Of a stretch of DNA of 46,418 bases, positions 7,485 through 15,178 are shown in pieces. The stretch spans positions 2,649,906-2,696,323 of the forward strand of contig NZ_RDBK01000043.1 of the NCBI RefSeq assembly GCF_008042275.1, in the 5' to 3' direction. The position numbers and the translations under genes were made by a program. How positions within the stretch are numbered: position 1 is the stretch's first letter; each line of letters begins with the position of its first letter. The stretch comes from Streptomyces sp. OR43. Lineage in GTDB: Bacteria; Actinomycetota; Actinomycetes; Streptomycetales; Streptomycetaceae. The notes under the pieces are model-generated. The model was not told the origin of the DNA, did no database searches, and was given only the letters and a program-made list of their open reading frames with translations.

Positions 7485-8654
7485 GTGACCGTCGACGACA
7501 CGACCTCCGGAGCGGGCGATGAGCCCTCGCCGGACTCCTCGGTCCACGCGACACCGCATCACGACGTCGACCACACGGCCGAACCGACCGACGACCCGCT
7601 CGCGATCCGGCTGGAACAGCTGATCCTGGGCGCCGACCGGCGCTACACCCCGTTCCAGGCCGCCCGGACCGCGGGCGTCTCCATGGACCTGGCGTCCCGG
7701 TTCTGGCGGGCCATGGGGTTCGCCGACATCGGCCAGGCCAAGGCGCTGACCGAGGCCGACGTCCTGGCGCTGCGGCGGCTCTCCGGTCTCGTCGAGGCGG
7801 GGCTGCTCAGCGAGCCGATGGCGATCCAGGTGGCCCGGTCGACCGGGCAGACCACCGCCCGGCTGGCGGAATGGCAGATCGATTCGTTCCTGGAGGGCCT
7901 CACCGAGCCGCCCGAGCCCGGAATGACCCGCACCGAGGTCACGTACCCCCTGATCGAACTGCTCCTGCCGGAGCTGGAGGAGTTCCTGGTCTACGTGTGG
8001 CGGCGCCAGCTCGCCGCCGCCACCGGCCGGGTCGTGCAGGCCGCGGACGACGAGGAGATGGTCGACCGGCGCCTGGCCGTCGGCTTCGCCGACCTCGTCG
8101 GGTTCACCCGGCTGACCCGCCGGCTGGAGGAGGAGGAGCTCGGCGAGCTCGTCGAGTCCTTCGAGACCACCTGCGCCGACCTCGTGGCCGCGCACGGCGG
8201 CCGGCTCATCAAGACCCTCGGCGACGAGGTGCTCTTCGCCGCCGACGACGCCGGCACGGCCTCCGAGATCGCGCTGCGCCTCATCGAGGCGATGACCCTG
8301 GACGAGACGATGCCGGCGCTGCGCGTCGGCATCGCGTTCGGCACCGTCACCACCCGGATGGGCGATGTCTTCGGCACCACGGTGAACCTCGCCAGCCGGC
8401 TGACGTCGATAGCGCCGAAGGACGCCGTCCTGGTGGACGGGGCGTTCGCCGAGGAGCTGACCCGGACCGGCGACGCTCCGGTCTCCGAGGCCCGGGCCGC
8501 GGAGGAGGCGGCTGCGGCGAAGGAGAGCGCGGACGGCGGGGAACCGGCTCCCGTGCCCAAGTACCGCTACGGGCTGCAGCCGATGTGGCAGCGCCCGGTG
8601 CGTGGTCTCGGCATCGTCGAACCGTGGCTGCTGGCCCGTCGCGGCACGTCCTGA
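7485..8654 (+). CDS. cya: Class III adenylate cyclase
   Basis: 389 residues, GTG start with AGGAGG about 8 bases upstream. Residues 40-180 form a helical regulatory region typical of the actinobacterial cytosolic cyclases. The C-terminal cyclase domain carries GFADLVGFT (200-208, metal aspartate D203), KTLGDEVLF (243-251, second metal aspartate D247) and VNLASRL (transition-state asparagine). It makes cAMP from ATP. No membrane segment is present. In S. coelicolor cAMP from the orthologous gene is needed for spore germination and normal development; that is family knowledge. An alanine/glutamate-rich insert lies near the C terminus. It stands alone between birA and an enoyl-CoA hydratase. Confidence 0.9.
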   Translation: MTVDDTTSGAGDEPSPDSSVHATPHHDVDHTAEPTDDPLAIRLEQLILGADRRYTPFQAARTAGVSMDLASRFWRAMGFADIGQAKALTEADVLALRRLSGLVEAGLLSEPMAIQVARSTGQTTARLAEWQIDSFLEGLTEPPEPGMTRTEVTYPLIELLLPELEEFLVYVWRRQLAAATGRVVQAADDEEMVDRRLAVGFADLVGFTRLTRRLEEEELGELVESFETTCADLVAAHGGRLIKTLGDEVLFAADDAGTASEIALRLIEAMTLDETMPALRVGIAFGTVTTRMGDVFGTTVNLASRLTSIAPKDAVLVDGAFAEELTRTGDAPVSEARAAEEAAAAKESADGGEPAPVPKYRYGLQPMWQRPVRGLGIVEPWLLARRGTS

Positions 8655-8762
8655 CCACCGCCCGACCGCTGCCTGGTGTCGCGGCCGGCCCGACCGAGCA
8701 CTTCCTGACCTTCCGGCCGGCCCGTCCCGGCCGCCCCCTGACCTCCCGCCCCGGGAGAGCTC

Positions 8763-8791
8763 TAGGATCCCTCCGGTAACGCTCGTTAACC
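8763..8791 (+). promoter_or_regulatory. Promoter -10 and palindromic operator of the enoyl-CoA hydratase
   Basis: A perfect TAGGAT -10 hexamer (8763-8768) is followed at 8777-8788 by TAACGCTCGTTA, two 5-bp arms with a 2-bp spacer. The palindrome would cover the transcription start. A CTGACC -35-like element lies 19 bases upstream. The arrangement suits repression by a TetR-type protein. The string CCCTCCGTAACGCT at 884-897, in front of the TetR gene, is nearly the same as CCCTCCGGTAACGCT here. Confidence 0.5.
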
Positions 8792-8808
8792 GATACAGGG
8801 GTGCAGTC

Positions 8809-9621
8809 ATGACCGTCACGTCCGAGCAGCGGTTCGGGGAGTTCGTCGTCGTACGGGGCCACGAGGGGCTGGACCATGTCGCCGAGCTGGTCCTGGACCG
8901 GCCCAGGGCCATGAACGCGGTGTCCACGGACATGGCCCGCTCGATCGCCGCCGCCTGTGCCGCGCTCGCCGCCGACCCGGACGTCCGGGTCACCGTCCTC
9001 ACCTCCAGCCACGAGCGGGCCTTCTGCGTGGGCGCGGACCTCAAGGAGCGCAACTCCTTCACGGACGCCGACCTGGTGCGCCAGCGGCCCACCGCGCGCG
9101 CCGCCTACACCGGGGTGCTGGAACTGCCCATGCCGACGATCGCCGCGGTGCACGGCTTCGCGCTGGGCGGCGGGTTCGAGCTGGCCCTGTCCTGCGATCT
9201 GATCGTGGCCGACCGGACCGCCCTGGTCGGTCTGCCGGAGGTGTCGGTCGGGGTCATCCCGGGCGGCGGCGGCACCCAGCTGCTGCCGCGCCGGATCGGG
9301 GCCGCGCGCGCCGCGGAGCTGATCTTCACCGCGCGCCGGGTGGAGGCGGCCGAGGCGCGGGAGCTGGGCCTGGTCGACGAGCTGGTCGCGGACGGTCAGG
9401 ACCGGACCGAGGCGCTGGCGCTCGCCGGCCGGATCGCCGCGAACTCCCCGGTGGGGCTGCGCGCGGCCAAGCGGGCCCTGCGGCTCGGCCACGGGCTCGA
9501 TCTGCGGGCCGGCCTGGAGGTCGAGGACGCCGCCTGGCGTTCGGTGGCCTTCTCCGGCGACCGGGCGGAGGGCGTGGCCGCGTTCAACGAGAAGCGGAAG
9601 CCGAACTGGCCCGGGGAGTGA
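8809..9621 (+). CDS. Enoyl-CoA hydratase/isomerase family protein
   Basis: 270 residues of crotonase fold. The oxyanion-hole segments are AFCVGADLKER (71-81) and GFALGGGFELALSCDL. Both catalytic glutamates expected of true hydratases are present (E124 in GGFELA and E144 in GLPEV), supporting hydration of 2-enoyl-CoA. The C-terminal segment AFNEKRKPNWPGE is typical of hydratases. The ATG has AGGGGTG upstream. The gene is preceded by a consensus -10 and a palindromic operator, suggesting control by fatty acid or acyl-CoA availability. The exact substrate cannot be read from the sequence; beta-oxidation or branched amino acid breakdown are both possible. Confidence 0.88.
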   Translation: MTVTSEQRFGEFVVVRGHEGLDHVAELVLDRPRAMNAVSTDMARSIAAACAALAADPDVRVTVLTSSHERAFCVGADLKERNSFTDADLVRQRPTARAAYTGVLELPMPTIAAVHGFALGGGFELALSCDLIVADRTALVGLPEVSVGVIPGGGGTQLLPRRIGAARAAELIFTARRVEAAEARELGLVDELVADGQDRTEALALAGRIAANSPVGLRAAKRALRLGHGLDLRAGLEVEDAAWRSVAFSGDRAEGVAAFNEKRKPNWPGE

Positions 9622-9717
9622 CCGGTGGGTGACTCCGCGCACTCGCGGTGCGACGCACCGTGTCCAAGGAAGGTCGCAAACTGATCAAATCATCGCAAAT
9701 CTACATAAGCTGGTGCG

Positions 9718-10947
9718 ATGGGTGGTGACGATGCGCGGCTGCGGGCCGTGGTTTCGCTTGCGCAGGCGATGGCGGCGGCGCACACCCCTCGGGGGTGCTG
9801 GCGGGCGGCGGCGCTGGGGGCGTGCGAGGCGCTGGGCGGCAGTTTCGCCGCGTTGTCGGTCTGGGAGCGCGGGCGCGGACGGCTGCGGGTCCTGGTCAAC
9901 GCGGGCGAGCGGGCGGACGGGGAGGAGGAGTTCCCCGACGAGGAGACGTACCCCGTGCACCAGTTCCCGGAGATCACCGAGTTCCTGCACGAGCGGTGGG
10001 CCGGGGGCGGTGAGCCGGACGCCTGGGTGGAGACCGCCGACGGTCCGGTGGAGCCGGAGCCCGGGGACGCCGGTGCGGGGGGTGCGGATGTGTCGGGTGC
10101 GCATGGTTACCGGCGCGGCTACTGCCATCAGCGGGTGGCCGCGCTGCGCCGGCGCGGGCGTGGCTGCTGTGTCGTCGCGCCGATCGTGCTGCACGGGCGG
10201 GCCTGGGGCGAGCTCTATGTGGCGCGGCCGTCGGGGGAGCCGGTGTTCGACCGCCGGGACGCGGACTTCGCCACGGTCCTGGCGGCCGTCGTGGCCGCCG
10301 GGATCTCCCAGACGGAGCGCCTGGAGGAGGTGCGCAAGCTCGCCTTCACCGATCCGCTGACCGGCCTCGCCAACCGGCGGGCCGTCGACATGCGGCTGGA
10401 CGAGGCGGTGGAGCGGCACCGGGAGGACGGCTCGGTGGTGAGCCTGGTGGTCTGCGATCTCAACGGCCTCAAGTGGGTCAACGACACGCACGGGCACGCC
10501 GTCGGCGACCGTCTGCTGGAACGTTTCGGCTCCGTGCTGTCACGGTGCGGGGCCATGCTGCCCGGAGCGCTCGCGGCCCGGCTCGGCGGGGACGAGTTCT
10601 GTCTGCTGGCCCTGGGTCCCGGGGCGGACGAGGTGATCGCGGTGGCCACGGAGCTCTGCGAGCGCGCCGCCGAGCTGGAGTTCGGCAACGGGGTCGCCTG
10701 CGGGATCGCGTCCACGGGGGACCCGATCGGACCGGTGGTCTCCGCCCGGCGGCTCTTCCGGCTCGCGGACGCGGCCCAGTACCGGGCGAAGGCGGCACGC
10801 TCCACGAAGCCCGTGGTGGCGGGGCGTGACGGCGAGGTCATCCGGCTGGCCGACTCCCCGCCGAAAGCCGCCCACGACCGCCGCCGGCTGCGGGGAGCGG
10901 TCCCCGGAGCGACGGACGAGGTAAGGGGTCACCCCGAGGACCACTAG
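9718..10947 (+). CDS. cdgE: GAF-GGDEF diguanylate cyclase
   Basis: 409 residues. An N-terminal GAF-like sensor (about 5-195) carries an acidic, glycine-rich insert around residues 95-130. The GGDEF domain begins at TDPLTGLANRR (211-221), and the intact active motif GGDEF is at 290-294. It should make c-di-GMP from two GTP. The inhibitory RxxD site normally five residues before GGDEF is absent (LPGA at 281-284), so product inhibition of the usual type is not expected. No membrane helix is seen. TAAGCT (9706-9711) is 6 bases before the ATG, with no ribosome site, indicating a leaderless mRNA. The placement between an enoyl-CoA hydratase and hutH matches my memory of CdgE in S. coelicolor, which acts in development through BldD. 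Confidence 0.82.
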   Translation: MGGDDARLRAVVSLAQAMAAAHTPRGCWRAAALGACEALGGSFAALSVWERGRGRLRVLVNAGERADGEEEFPDEETYPVHQFPEITEFLHERWAGGGEPDAWVETADGPVEPEPGDAGAGGADVSGAHGYRRGYCHQRVAALRRRGRGCCVVAPIVLHGRAWGELYVARPSGEPVFDRRDADFATVLAAVVAAGISQTERLEEVRKLAFTDPLTGLANRRAVDMRLDEAVERHREDGSVVSLVVCDLNGLKWVNDTHGHAVGDRLLERFGSVLSRCGAMLPGALAARLGGDEFCLLALGPGADEVIAVATELCERAAELEFGNGVACGIASTGDPIGPVVSARRLFRLADAAQYRAKAARSTKPVVAGRDGEVIRLADSPPKAAHDRRRLRGAVPGATDEVRGHPEDH

Positions 10948-10988
10948 TGACATGAAGGGTTTCAATCCGTACGCTTCTGAATATGGAT

Positions 10989-12533
10989 ATGCATACAGTC
11001 GTGGTGGGGACGTCCGGTACCAGCGCTCAGGACGTCATCGCCGTGGCCCGGGGCAACGCCCGTGTCGAGCTCTCCGCCGCCGCGGTGAGCGCCCTGGCCG
11101 CCGCCCGCGAGATCGTGGACGCGCTCGCCGCCAAGCCCGAGCCGGTCTACGGCGTCTCCACCGGATTCGGCGCCCTGGCCAGCCGCCACATCAGCCCGGA
11201 GCTCCGTGCGCAGCTCCAGCGCAACATCGTCCGCTCGCACGCCGCCGGCATGGGCCCGCGGGTCGAGCGCGAGGTCGTCAGGGCGCTGATGTTCCTGCGG
11301 CTGAAGACGGTCGCCTCGGGCCACACGGGCGTGCGGCCCGAGGTCGCGCAGACCATGGCCGACGTACTCAACGCCGGGATCACACCCGTCGTTCACGAGT
11401 ACGGTTCCCTCGGCTGCTCCGGCGATCTGGCACCGCTCTCGCACTGCGCCCTGACCCTGATGGGTGAAGGTGACGCGGAGGGCCCCGACGGGACGGTCCG
11501 CCCGGCCGGCGAGCTCCTCGCCGCCCATGGCATCACTCCGGTCGAGCTGCGCGAGAAGGAGGGCCTCGCCCTCCTCAACGGCACCGACGGCATGCTCGGC
11601 ATGCTCGTGATGGCCCTCGCCGACCTGCGCAGCCTCTACACCTCGGCCGACATCACCGCGGCCCTCTCCCTGGAGGCGCTGCTCGGTACGGACAAGGTCC
11701 TGGCCCCCGAACTGCACGCCATCCGCCCGCACCCCGGCCAGGGCGCAAGCGCCGACAACATGCTGCGGGTGCTGGCCGGTTCGGGTCTGACCGGCCATCA
11801 CCAGGATGACGCGCCGCGCGTCCAGGACGCCTACTCCGTGCGCTGTGCGCCCCAGGTCAACGGCGCGGGCCGCGACACACTCGCGTACGCCGCGACCGTC
11901 GCCGACCGCGAACTGGCGTCCTCGGTCGACAACCCCGTCGTCCTCCCGGACGGTCGGGTCGAGTCCAACGGGAACTTCCACGGGGCACCGGTCGCGTACG
12001 TCCTGGACTTCCTGGCGATCGTCGCCGCCGACCTCGGCTCGATCGCCGAGCGCCGCACCGACCGGCTGCTGGACAAGAACCGTTCGCACGGCCTGCCGCC
12101 GTTCCTCGCCGACGACGCCGGTGTCGACTCCGGCCTGATGATCGCCCAGTACACGCAGGCCGCCCTGGTCAGCGAGATGAAGCGGCTCGCCGTCCCGGCC
12201 TCCGCCGACTCGATCCCGTCCTCCGCGATGCAGGAGGACCACGTCTCGATGGGCTGGTCGGCCGCGCGCAAGCTCCGTACCGCCGTCGACAACCTCGCTC
12301 GGATCGTGGCCGTCGAGCTCTACGCGGCGACCCGCGCCGTCGAACTGCGCGCCGCGCAGGGACTGACCCCGGCCCCGGCCTCGCTCGCGGCCATCGAGGC
12401 GCTGCGGGCGGCGGGCGTCGAGGGTCCGGGACCGGACCGCTTCCTGTCGCCGGACCTGGCCGCGGCGGACGCCTTCGTCCGGGCGGGCAAGCTCGTCGCG
12501 GCGGTCGAGCCGGTCACGGGGCCGCTGGCCTGA
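10989..12533 (+). CDS. hutH: Histidine ammonia-lyase
   Basis: 514 residues from ATG 10989; an in-frame ATG two codons upstream is the alternative. It deaminates L-histidine to urocanate, the first step of histidine use. The MIO cofactor forms from the tripeptide C143-S144-G145 in GSLGCSGDLAPLSH. Streptomyces enzymes use Cys-Ser-Gly where most others have Ala-Ser-Gly. GVSTGFG, NGTDGMLG, SVDNP and SMGWSAARKL blocks are all present. The start context lacks a clear ribosome site, and AT-rich DNA (TTTCAATCC) lies just upstream. It is monocistronic, ending in a 15-bp hairpin terminator. Other hut genes are not in this window. Confidence 0.95.
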   Translation: MHTVVVGTSGTSAQDVIAVARGNARVELSAAAVSALAAAREIVDALAAKPEPVYGVSTGFGALASRHISPELRAQLQRNIVRSHAAGMGPRVEREVVRALMFLRLKTVASGHTGVRPEVAQTMADVLNAGITPVVHEYGSLGCSGDLAPLSHCALTLMGEGDAEGPDGTVRPAGELLAAHGITPVELREKEGLALLNGTDGMLGMLVMALADLRSLYTSADITAALSLEALLGTDKVLAPELHAIRPHPGQGASADNMLRVLAGSGLTGHHQDDAPRVQDAYSVRCAPQVNGAGRDTLAYAATVADRELASSVDNPVVLPDGRVESNGNFHGAPVAYVLDFLAIVAADLGSIAERRTDRLLDKNRSHGLPPFLADDAGVDSGLMIAQYTQAALVSEMKRLAVPASADSIPSSAMQEDHVSMGWSAARKLRTAVDNLARIVAVELYAATRAVELRAAQGLTPAPASLAAIEALRAAGVEGPGPDRFLSPDLAAADAFVRAGKLVAAVEPVTGPLA

Positions 12534-12549
12534 CCGTACGACCTGCGCC

Positions 12550-12583
12550 GAGGCGGCCACCGGGTCCGCCCGGTGGCCGCCTC
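12550..12583. terminator. Bidirectional terminator between hutH and the LADTG gene
   Basis: Perfect 15-bp stem, GAGGCGGCCACCGGG (12550-12564) and its complement (12569-12583), with a TCCG loop. It lies between two convergent genes and can serve both. Confidence 0.85.
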
Positions 12584-12593
12584 CGCGATCCGG

Positions 12594-12881
12594 TCACACG
12601 GCCGGTCGCGGGCCTCCGCGCCGGCCCGAGTAGGTCACGAAGCCCGCTCCGATCCCCAGGAACGCCATCCCGCCGATGAGGTACGGCGTCGTGTCGATGC
12701 CCGTCCCGGTGTCGGCGAGCGAGCCGGTGTCCGTCTGTGGCCCGGTGACGGCGGCGCTGCGGCCCGCCGAGCCCGGGGCCGTGGCCGCGTCGCCCGCGTT
12801 GGCGGACGGCACGAACCACAGGGCGCAGAGCAGCGTTCCCGCAGCGGTGGCGGTCAGGAGCGGGCGGCGGGTGATAGCCAC
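12594..12881 (-). CDS. Small LADTG sortase-type surface protein
   Basis: 95 residues. The GTG start at 12881 has GAGGGGGATCG about 9 bases upstream. A signal peptide (ITRRPLLTATAAGTLLCALWF, cleavage likely after SANA) is followed by a short Ala/Gly/Thr-rich stretch. Then come LADTG (residues 55-59), a hydrophobic helix (YLIGGMAFLGIGAGFV) and GRR. This is the layout of a class E sortase substrate; the same LAxTG motif anchors the long chaplins of Streptomyces. The exported part is only about 30 residues, so it is a mini surface peptide. Function unknown. The frame extends 37 codons upstream, without support. Confidence 0.72.
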   Translation of the reverse strand: MAITRRPLLTATAAGTLLCALWFVPSANAGDAATAPGSAGRSAAVTGPQTDTGSLADTGTGIDTTPYLIGGMAFLGIGAGFVTYSGRRGGPRPAV

Positions 12882-13019
12882 GGAATCGATCCCCCTCGGG
12901 GCAGCCGTACGTACGAGGGCTTCCCGAATGCCGGGTCCCCTCAGGCCTGTTGCACCGATGCTAATGAACGCAGCGGGTCGCGGGAAAGCCATGGCGGCAG
13001 GCGGCTTACGCTCCGCCTC

Positions 13020-13469
13020 ATGAGTACTTCTGAGTCATCACGATTCGTTCGCCTTCGTGTCGAAATGGTGTTGGAGATCACGGACCCCGAAGCCCTGAGC
13101 GGAACCGCCCTGGAAAGCCTCGCCGCGGAGTACGGCGAGCCCGGCGGGGAGTCCGCCGAAGAACGCACGCATGCCGAGGCCGCCGTACGGGAAGACGGTG
13201 CGGAGGCCCTTGCCTCGCTGATCGACCCGTTCGACCTGGTCAGCGAGGTTCCCGGGGTCGAGCTGACCCAGGCCTCCTGGAGCAGCGAGACCATCGACTA
13301 CGACCCGGAGGACCCGGACGGATGGGACCTCGACGACGGCCAGGACGAGGACGGGGACGACTACGCCGACGAGGAAGCGGAAGAGGGCGACGGCGACCGG
13401 AGCACTTCCGGCGTCCCGCACAATGGGGAGAAGGACGACAAGCGCGGCAGCACGGAGCGGCGGGCCTAG
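13020..13469 (+). CDS. Uncharacterised acidic protein
   Basis: 149 residues. An ordered N-terminal half begins MSTSESSRFVRLRVEMVLEI and contains a DPEAL...DPFDLVSEVPGVELTQASW segment. The C-terminal third is strongly acidic (many D and E, for example DGQDEDGDDYADEEAEEGDG) and likely disordered, and it ends in a lysine/arginine-rich tail. There are no membrane segments or signal peptide. TACGCT (13007-13012) lies exactly 7 bases before the ATG with no ribosome site, pointing to a leaderless mRNA. I do not recognise the family. It is followed by a strong UUCG-loop terminator, so it forms its own transcript. Confidence 0.75.
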   Translation: MSTSESSRFVRLRVEMVLEITDPEALSGTALESLAAEYGEPGGESAEERTHAEAAVREDGAEALASLIDPFDLVSEVPGVELTQASWSSETIDYDPEDPDGWDLDDGQDEDGDDYADEEAEEGDGDRSTSGVPHNGEKDDKRGSTERRA

Positions 13470-13479
13470 CAGGTGGGAA

Positions 13480-13517
13480 CACCGGCCCCGGCCCGCTTCG
13501 GCGGACCGGGGCCGGTG
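13480..13517 (+). terminator. Terminator with UUCG tetraloop
   Basis: A 12-bp stem (CACCGGCCCCGG, 13480-13491, with CCGGGGCCGGTG, 13506-13517) continues past one mismatch into CCGC-TTCG-GCGG. It starts 11 bases after the stop of the acidic protein gene. Confidence 0.85.
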
Positions 13518-13769
13518 CGCGTGAGCGGCCGGTGGATCCGGATCGCGGACGTGCGGTACAACCGGGTCGTGCACCGGCTGGTACCCAGGTGACGAACAGC
13601 GGGAACCACCGCTGCCGCCACCGCGTCGATGAGTGGTGTTCCCCACATCCGAACCGGATATGGAACGGGACACCTGTTCAAGGTGTTCTTGGAGCATTGA
13701 CGGGGATTGCCGGCCGACGGGCCGGCGCGGGGTTTTTCGGGGATTTCGGCAACGATGGAGAAGCGTGTG

Positions 13770-15026
13770 ATGACGGACAGCAAACGGCGCAAGGGCCTCA
13801 TGGCCGCGTCCGCACTGCTCGGCGGCGTGCTGGTGCTTTCGGCCTGCAGCGACGGCGGCGACAAGGGCGGCCCCAGCCCCGACAGCTCGAAGAAGTCACA
13901 GGCGGCCGAGGTCGACAAGGCGGCGGCCGAGGAGGCCTCCGAGGCGCAGATAGCGATCTCGCCGAAGAACGGCGCGACCAACGCGAGCATCAACAACGCC
14001 GCCAAGGTCACCGTCACCCAGGGCAAGCTGACCGTCGTCACGATGACCACGGCGGCCGGTGAGAGCGTCAAGGGCACCCTGTCCGCCGACGGCACCAGCT
14101 GGAAGCCGGACGCGCAGCTGGAGCGTTCGACCACCTACAAGATCAACGCGACGGCGCAGGACTCGAAGGGCCGCGAGGCGCACGAGAACTCCTCGTTCAC
14201 CACCGTGTCGCCCGCCAACAGCTTCATCGGGAACTTCACCCCCGAGGACGGCTCCACCGTCGGCGTCGGCATGCCCGTCTCGATCAACTTCAACAAGCCG
14301 ATCACGGACCAGAAGGCCGTCCAGGCCGGCATCACCGTGACGTCCAGCAGCGGCCAGCAGGTCGCCGGCCACTGGTTCAACTCCCAGCGGCTGGACCTGC
14401 GCCCCGAGGACTACTGGACGGGCGGCTCCACCGTCACGCTGAAGCTGGCGCTGGACGGCGTCGAGGGCGCGGACGGCGTCTACGGCGTGCAGCAGAAGAC
14501 GGTCACCTTCAAGATCGGCCGCAACCAGGTGTCGACGGTGGACGCCAAGACGCACACGATGACCGTCACCCAGAACGGCAAGACGATCAAGACCATCCCG
14601 ATCTCGGCCGGTTCGTCGGACAACCCGACGTACAACGGCCAGATGGTGATCTCCGAGAAGTTCAAGGAGACCCGGATGGACGGTTCGACGGTCGGCTTCA
14701 CCGACGACGACGGCAAGGGTGAGTACGACATCAAGGACGTGCCGCACGCCATGCGGCTGTCCACGTCGGGCACCTTCATCCACGGCAACTACTGGGGCGC
14801 CAAGTCGATCTTCGGCTCCGCCAACACCAGCCACGGCTGCGTCGGCCTCGCCGACGCCAAGGGCGCAGGCGACCCCAACGCCCCCGGCGCCTGGTTCTAC
14901 AACAACTCCATGATCGGCGACGTGGTCATCGTCAAGAACTCCCCGGACGCGACCATCAAGCCCGACAACGGCCTCAACGGCTGGAACATGAGCTGGGCCG
15001 AGTGGACGGCGGGCTCCCAGGCCTGA
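13770..15026 (+). CDS. Lipoprotein L,D-transpeptidase (YkuD domain)
   Basis: 418 residues. The lipobox LSAC (23-26) marks C26 as the lipidated residue. Two Ig-like domains (about 45-260) precede a YkuD catalytic domain (about 262-385). The active site is the SHGC motif at 354-357 (nucleophile C357), with an upstream HGNYW histidine. It would form 3-3 cross-links in peptidoglycan on the outer face of the membrane. ATG 13770 is chosen because GGAGAAG lies 6 bases upstream; in-frame ATGs at 13755 and 13707 are less well placed. The domain order matches mycobacterial LdtMt2-type enzymes. A terminator follows. Confidence 0.9.
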   Translation: MTDSKRRKGLMAASALLGGVLVLSACSDGGDKGGPSPDSSKKSQAAEVDKAAAEEASEAQIAISPKNGATNASINNAAKVTVTQGKLTVVTMTTAAGESVKGTLSADGTSWKPDAQLERSTTYKINATAQDSKGREAHENSSFTTVSPANSFIGNFTPEDGSTVGVGMPVSINFNKPITDQKAVQAGITVTSSSGQQVAGHWFNSQRLDLRPEDYWTGGSTVTLKLALDGVEGADGVYGVQQKTVTFKIGRNQVSTVDAKTHTMTVTQNGKTIKTIPISAGSSDNPTYNGQMVISEKFKETRMDGSTVGFTDDDGKGEYDIKDVPHAMRLSTSGTFIHGNYWGAKSIFGSANTSHGCVGLADAKGAGDPNAPGAWFYNNSMIGDVVIVKNSPDATIKPDNGLNGWNMSWAEWTAGSQA

Positions 15027-15056
15027 GCCGGCCGCACCCCCGCCCCGTACGCCGCA

Positions 15057-15098
15057 GGCGGCGGCTCCGCGATCCCCACGGATCCCGGAGCCGCCGCC
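15057..15098 (+). terminator. Terminator of the L,D-transpeptidase gene
   Basis: Perfect 13-bp stem GGCGGCGGCTCCG (15057-15069) and CGGAGCCGCCGCC (15086-15098), loop of 16 bases. Confidence 0.8.
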
Positions 15099-15117
15099 CG
15101 CGGCGTTTCCGGACCGT

Positions 15118-15135
15118 TCTCATCCCGCTCTCATC
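15118..15135 (+). promoter_or_regulatory. Direct repeat TCTCATC at 11-bp spacing, likely response-regulator site
   Basis: TCTCATC occurs at 15118-15124 and again at 15129-15135, exactly one helical turn apart. It lies about 32 bases upstream of the TAGCCT -10 hexamer of the ABC transporter. This geometry is typical of OmpR/PhoB-family response regulators. No two-component pair is present in the window. Confidence 0.5.
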
Positions 15136-15178
15136 GTGGCCTTAACCCACCATCACAAGCGGTCCCTAGCCTCGCGCC

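Noticed and set aside
7215..9092. A 625-codon minus-strand frame opposite cya
   Set aside because: Repetitive Arg/Gly-rich shadow sequence covering a clear adenylate cyclase gene.
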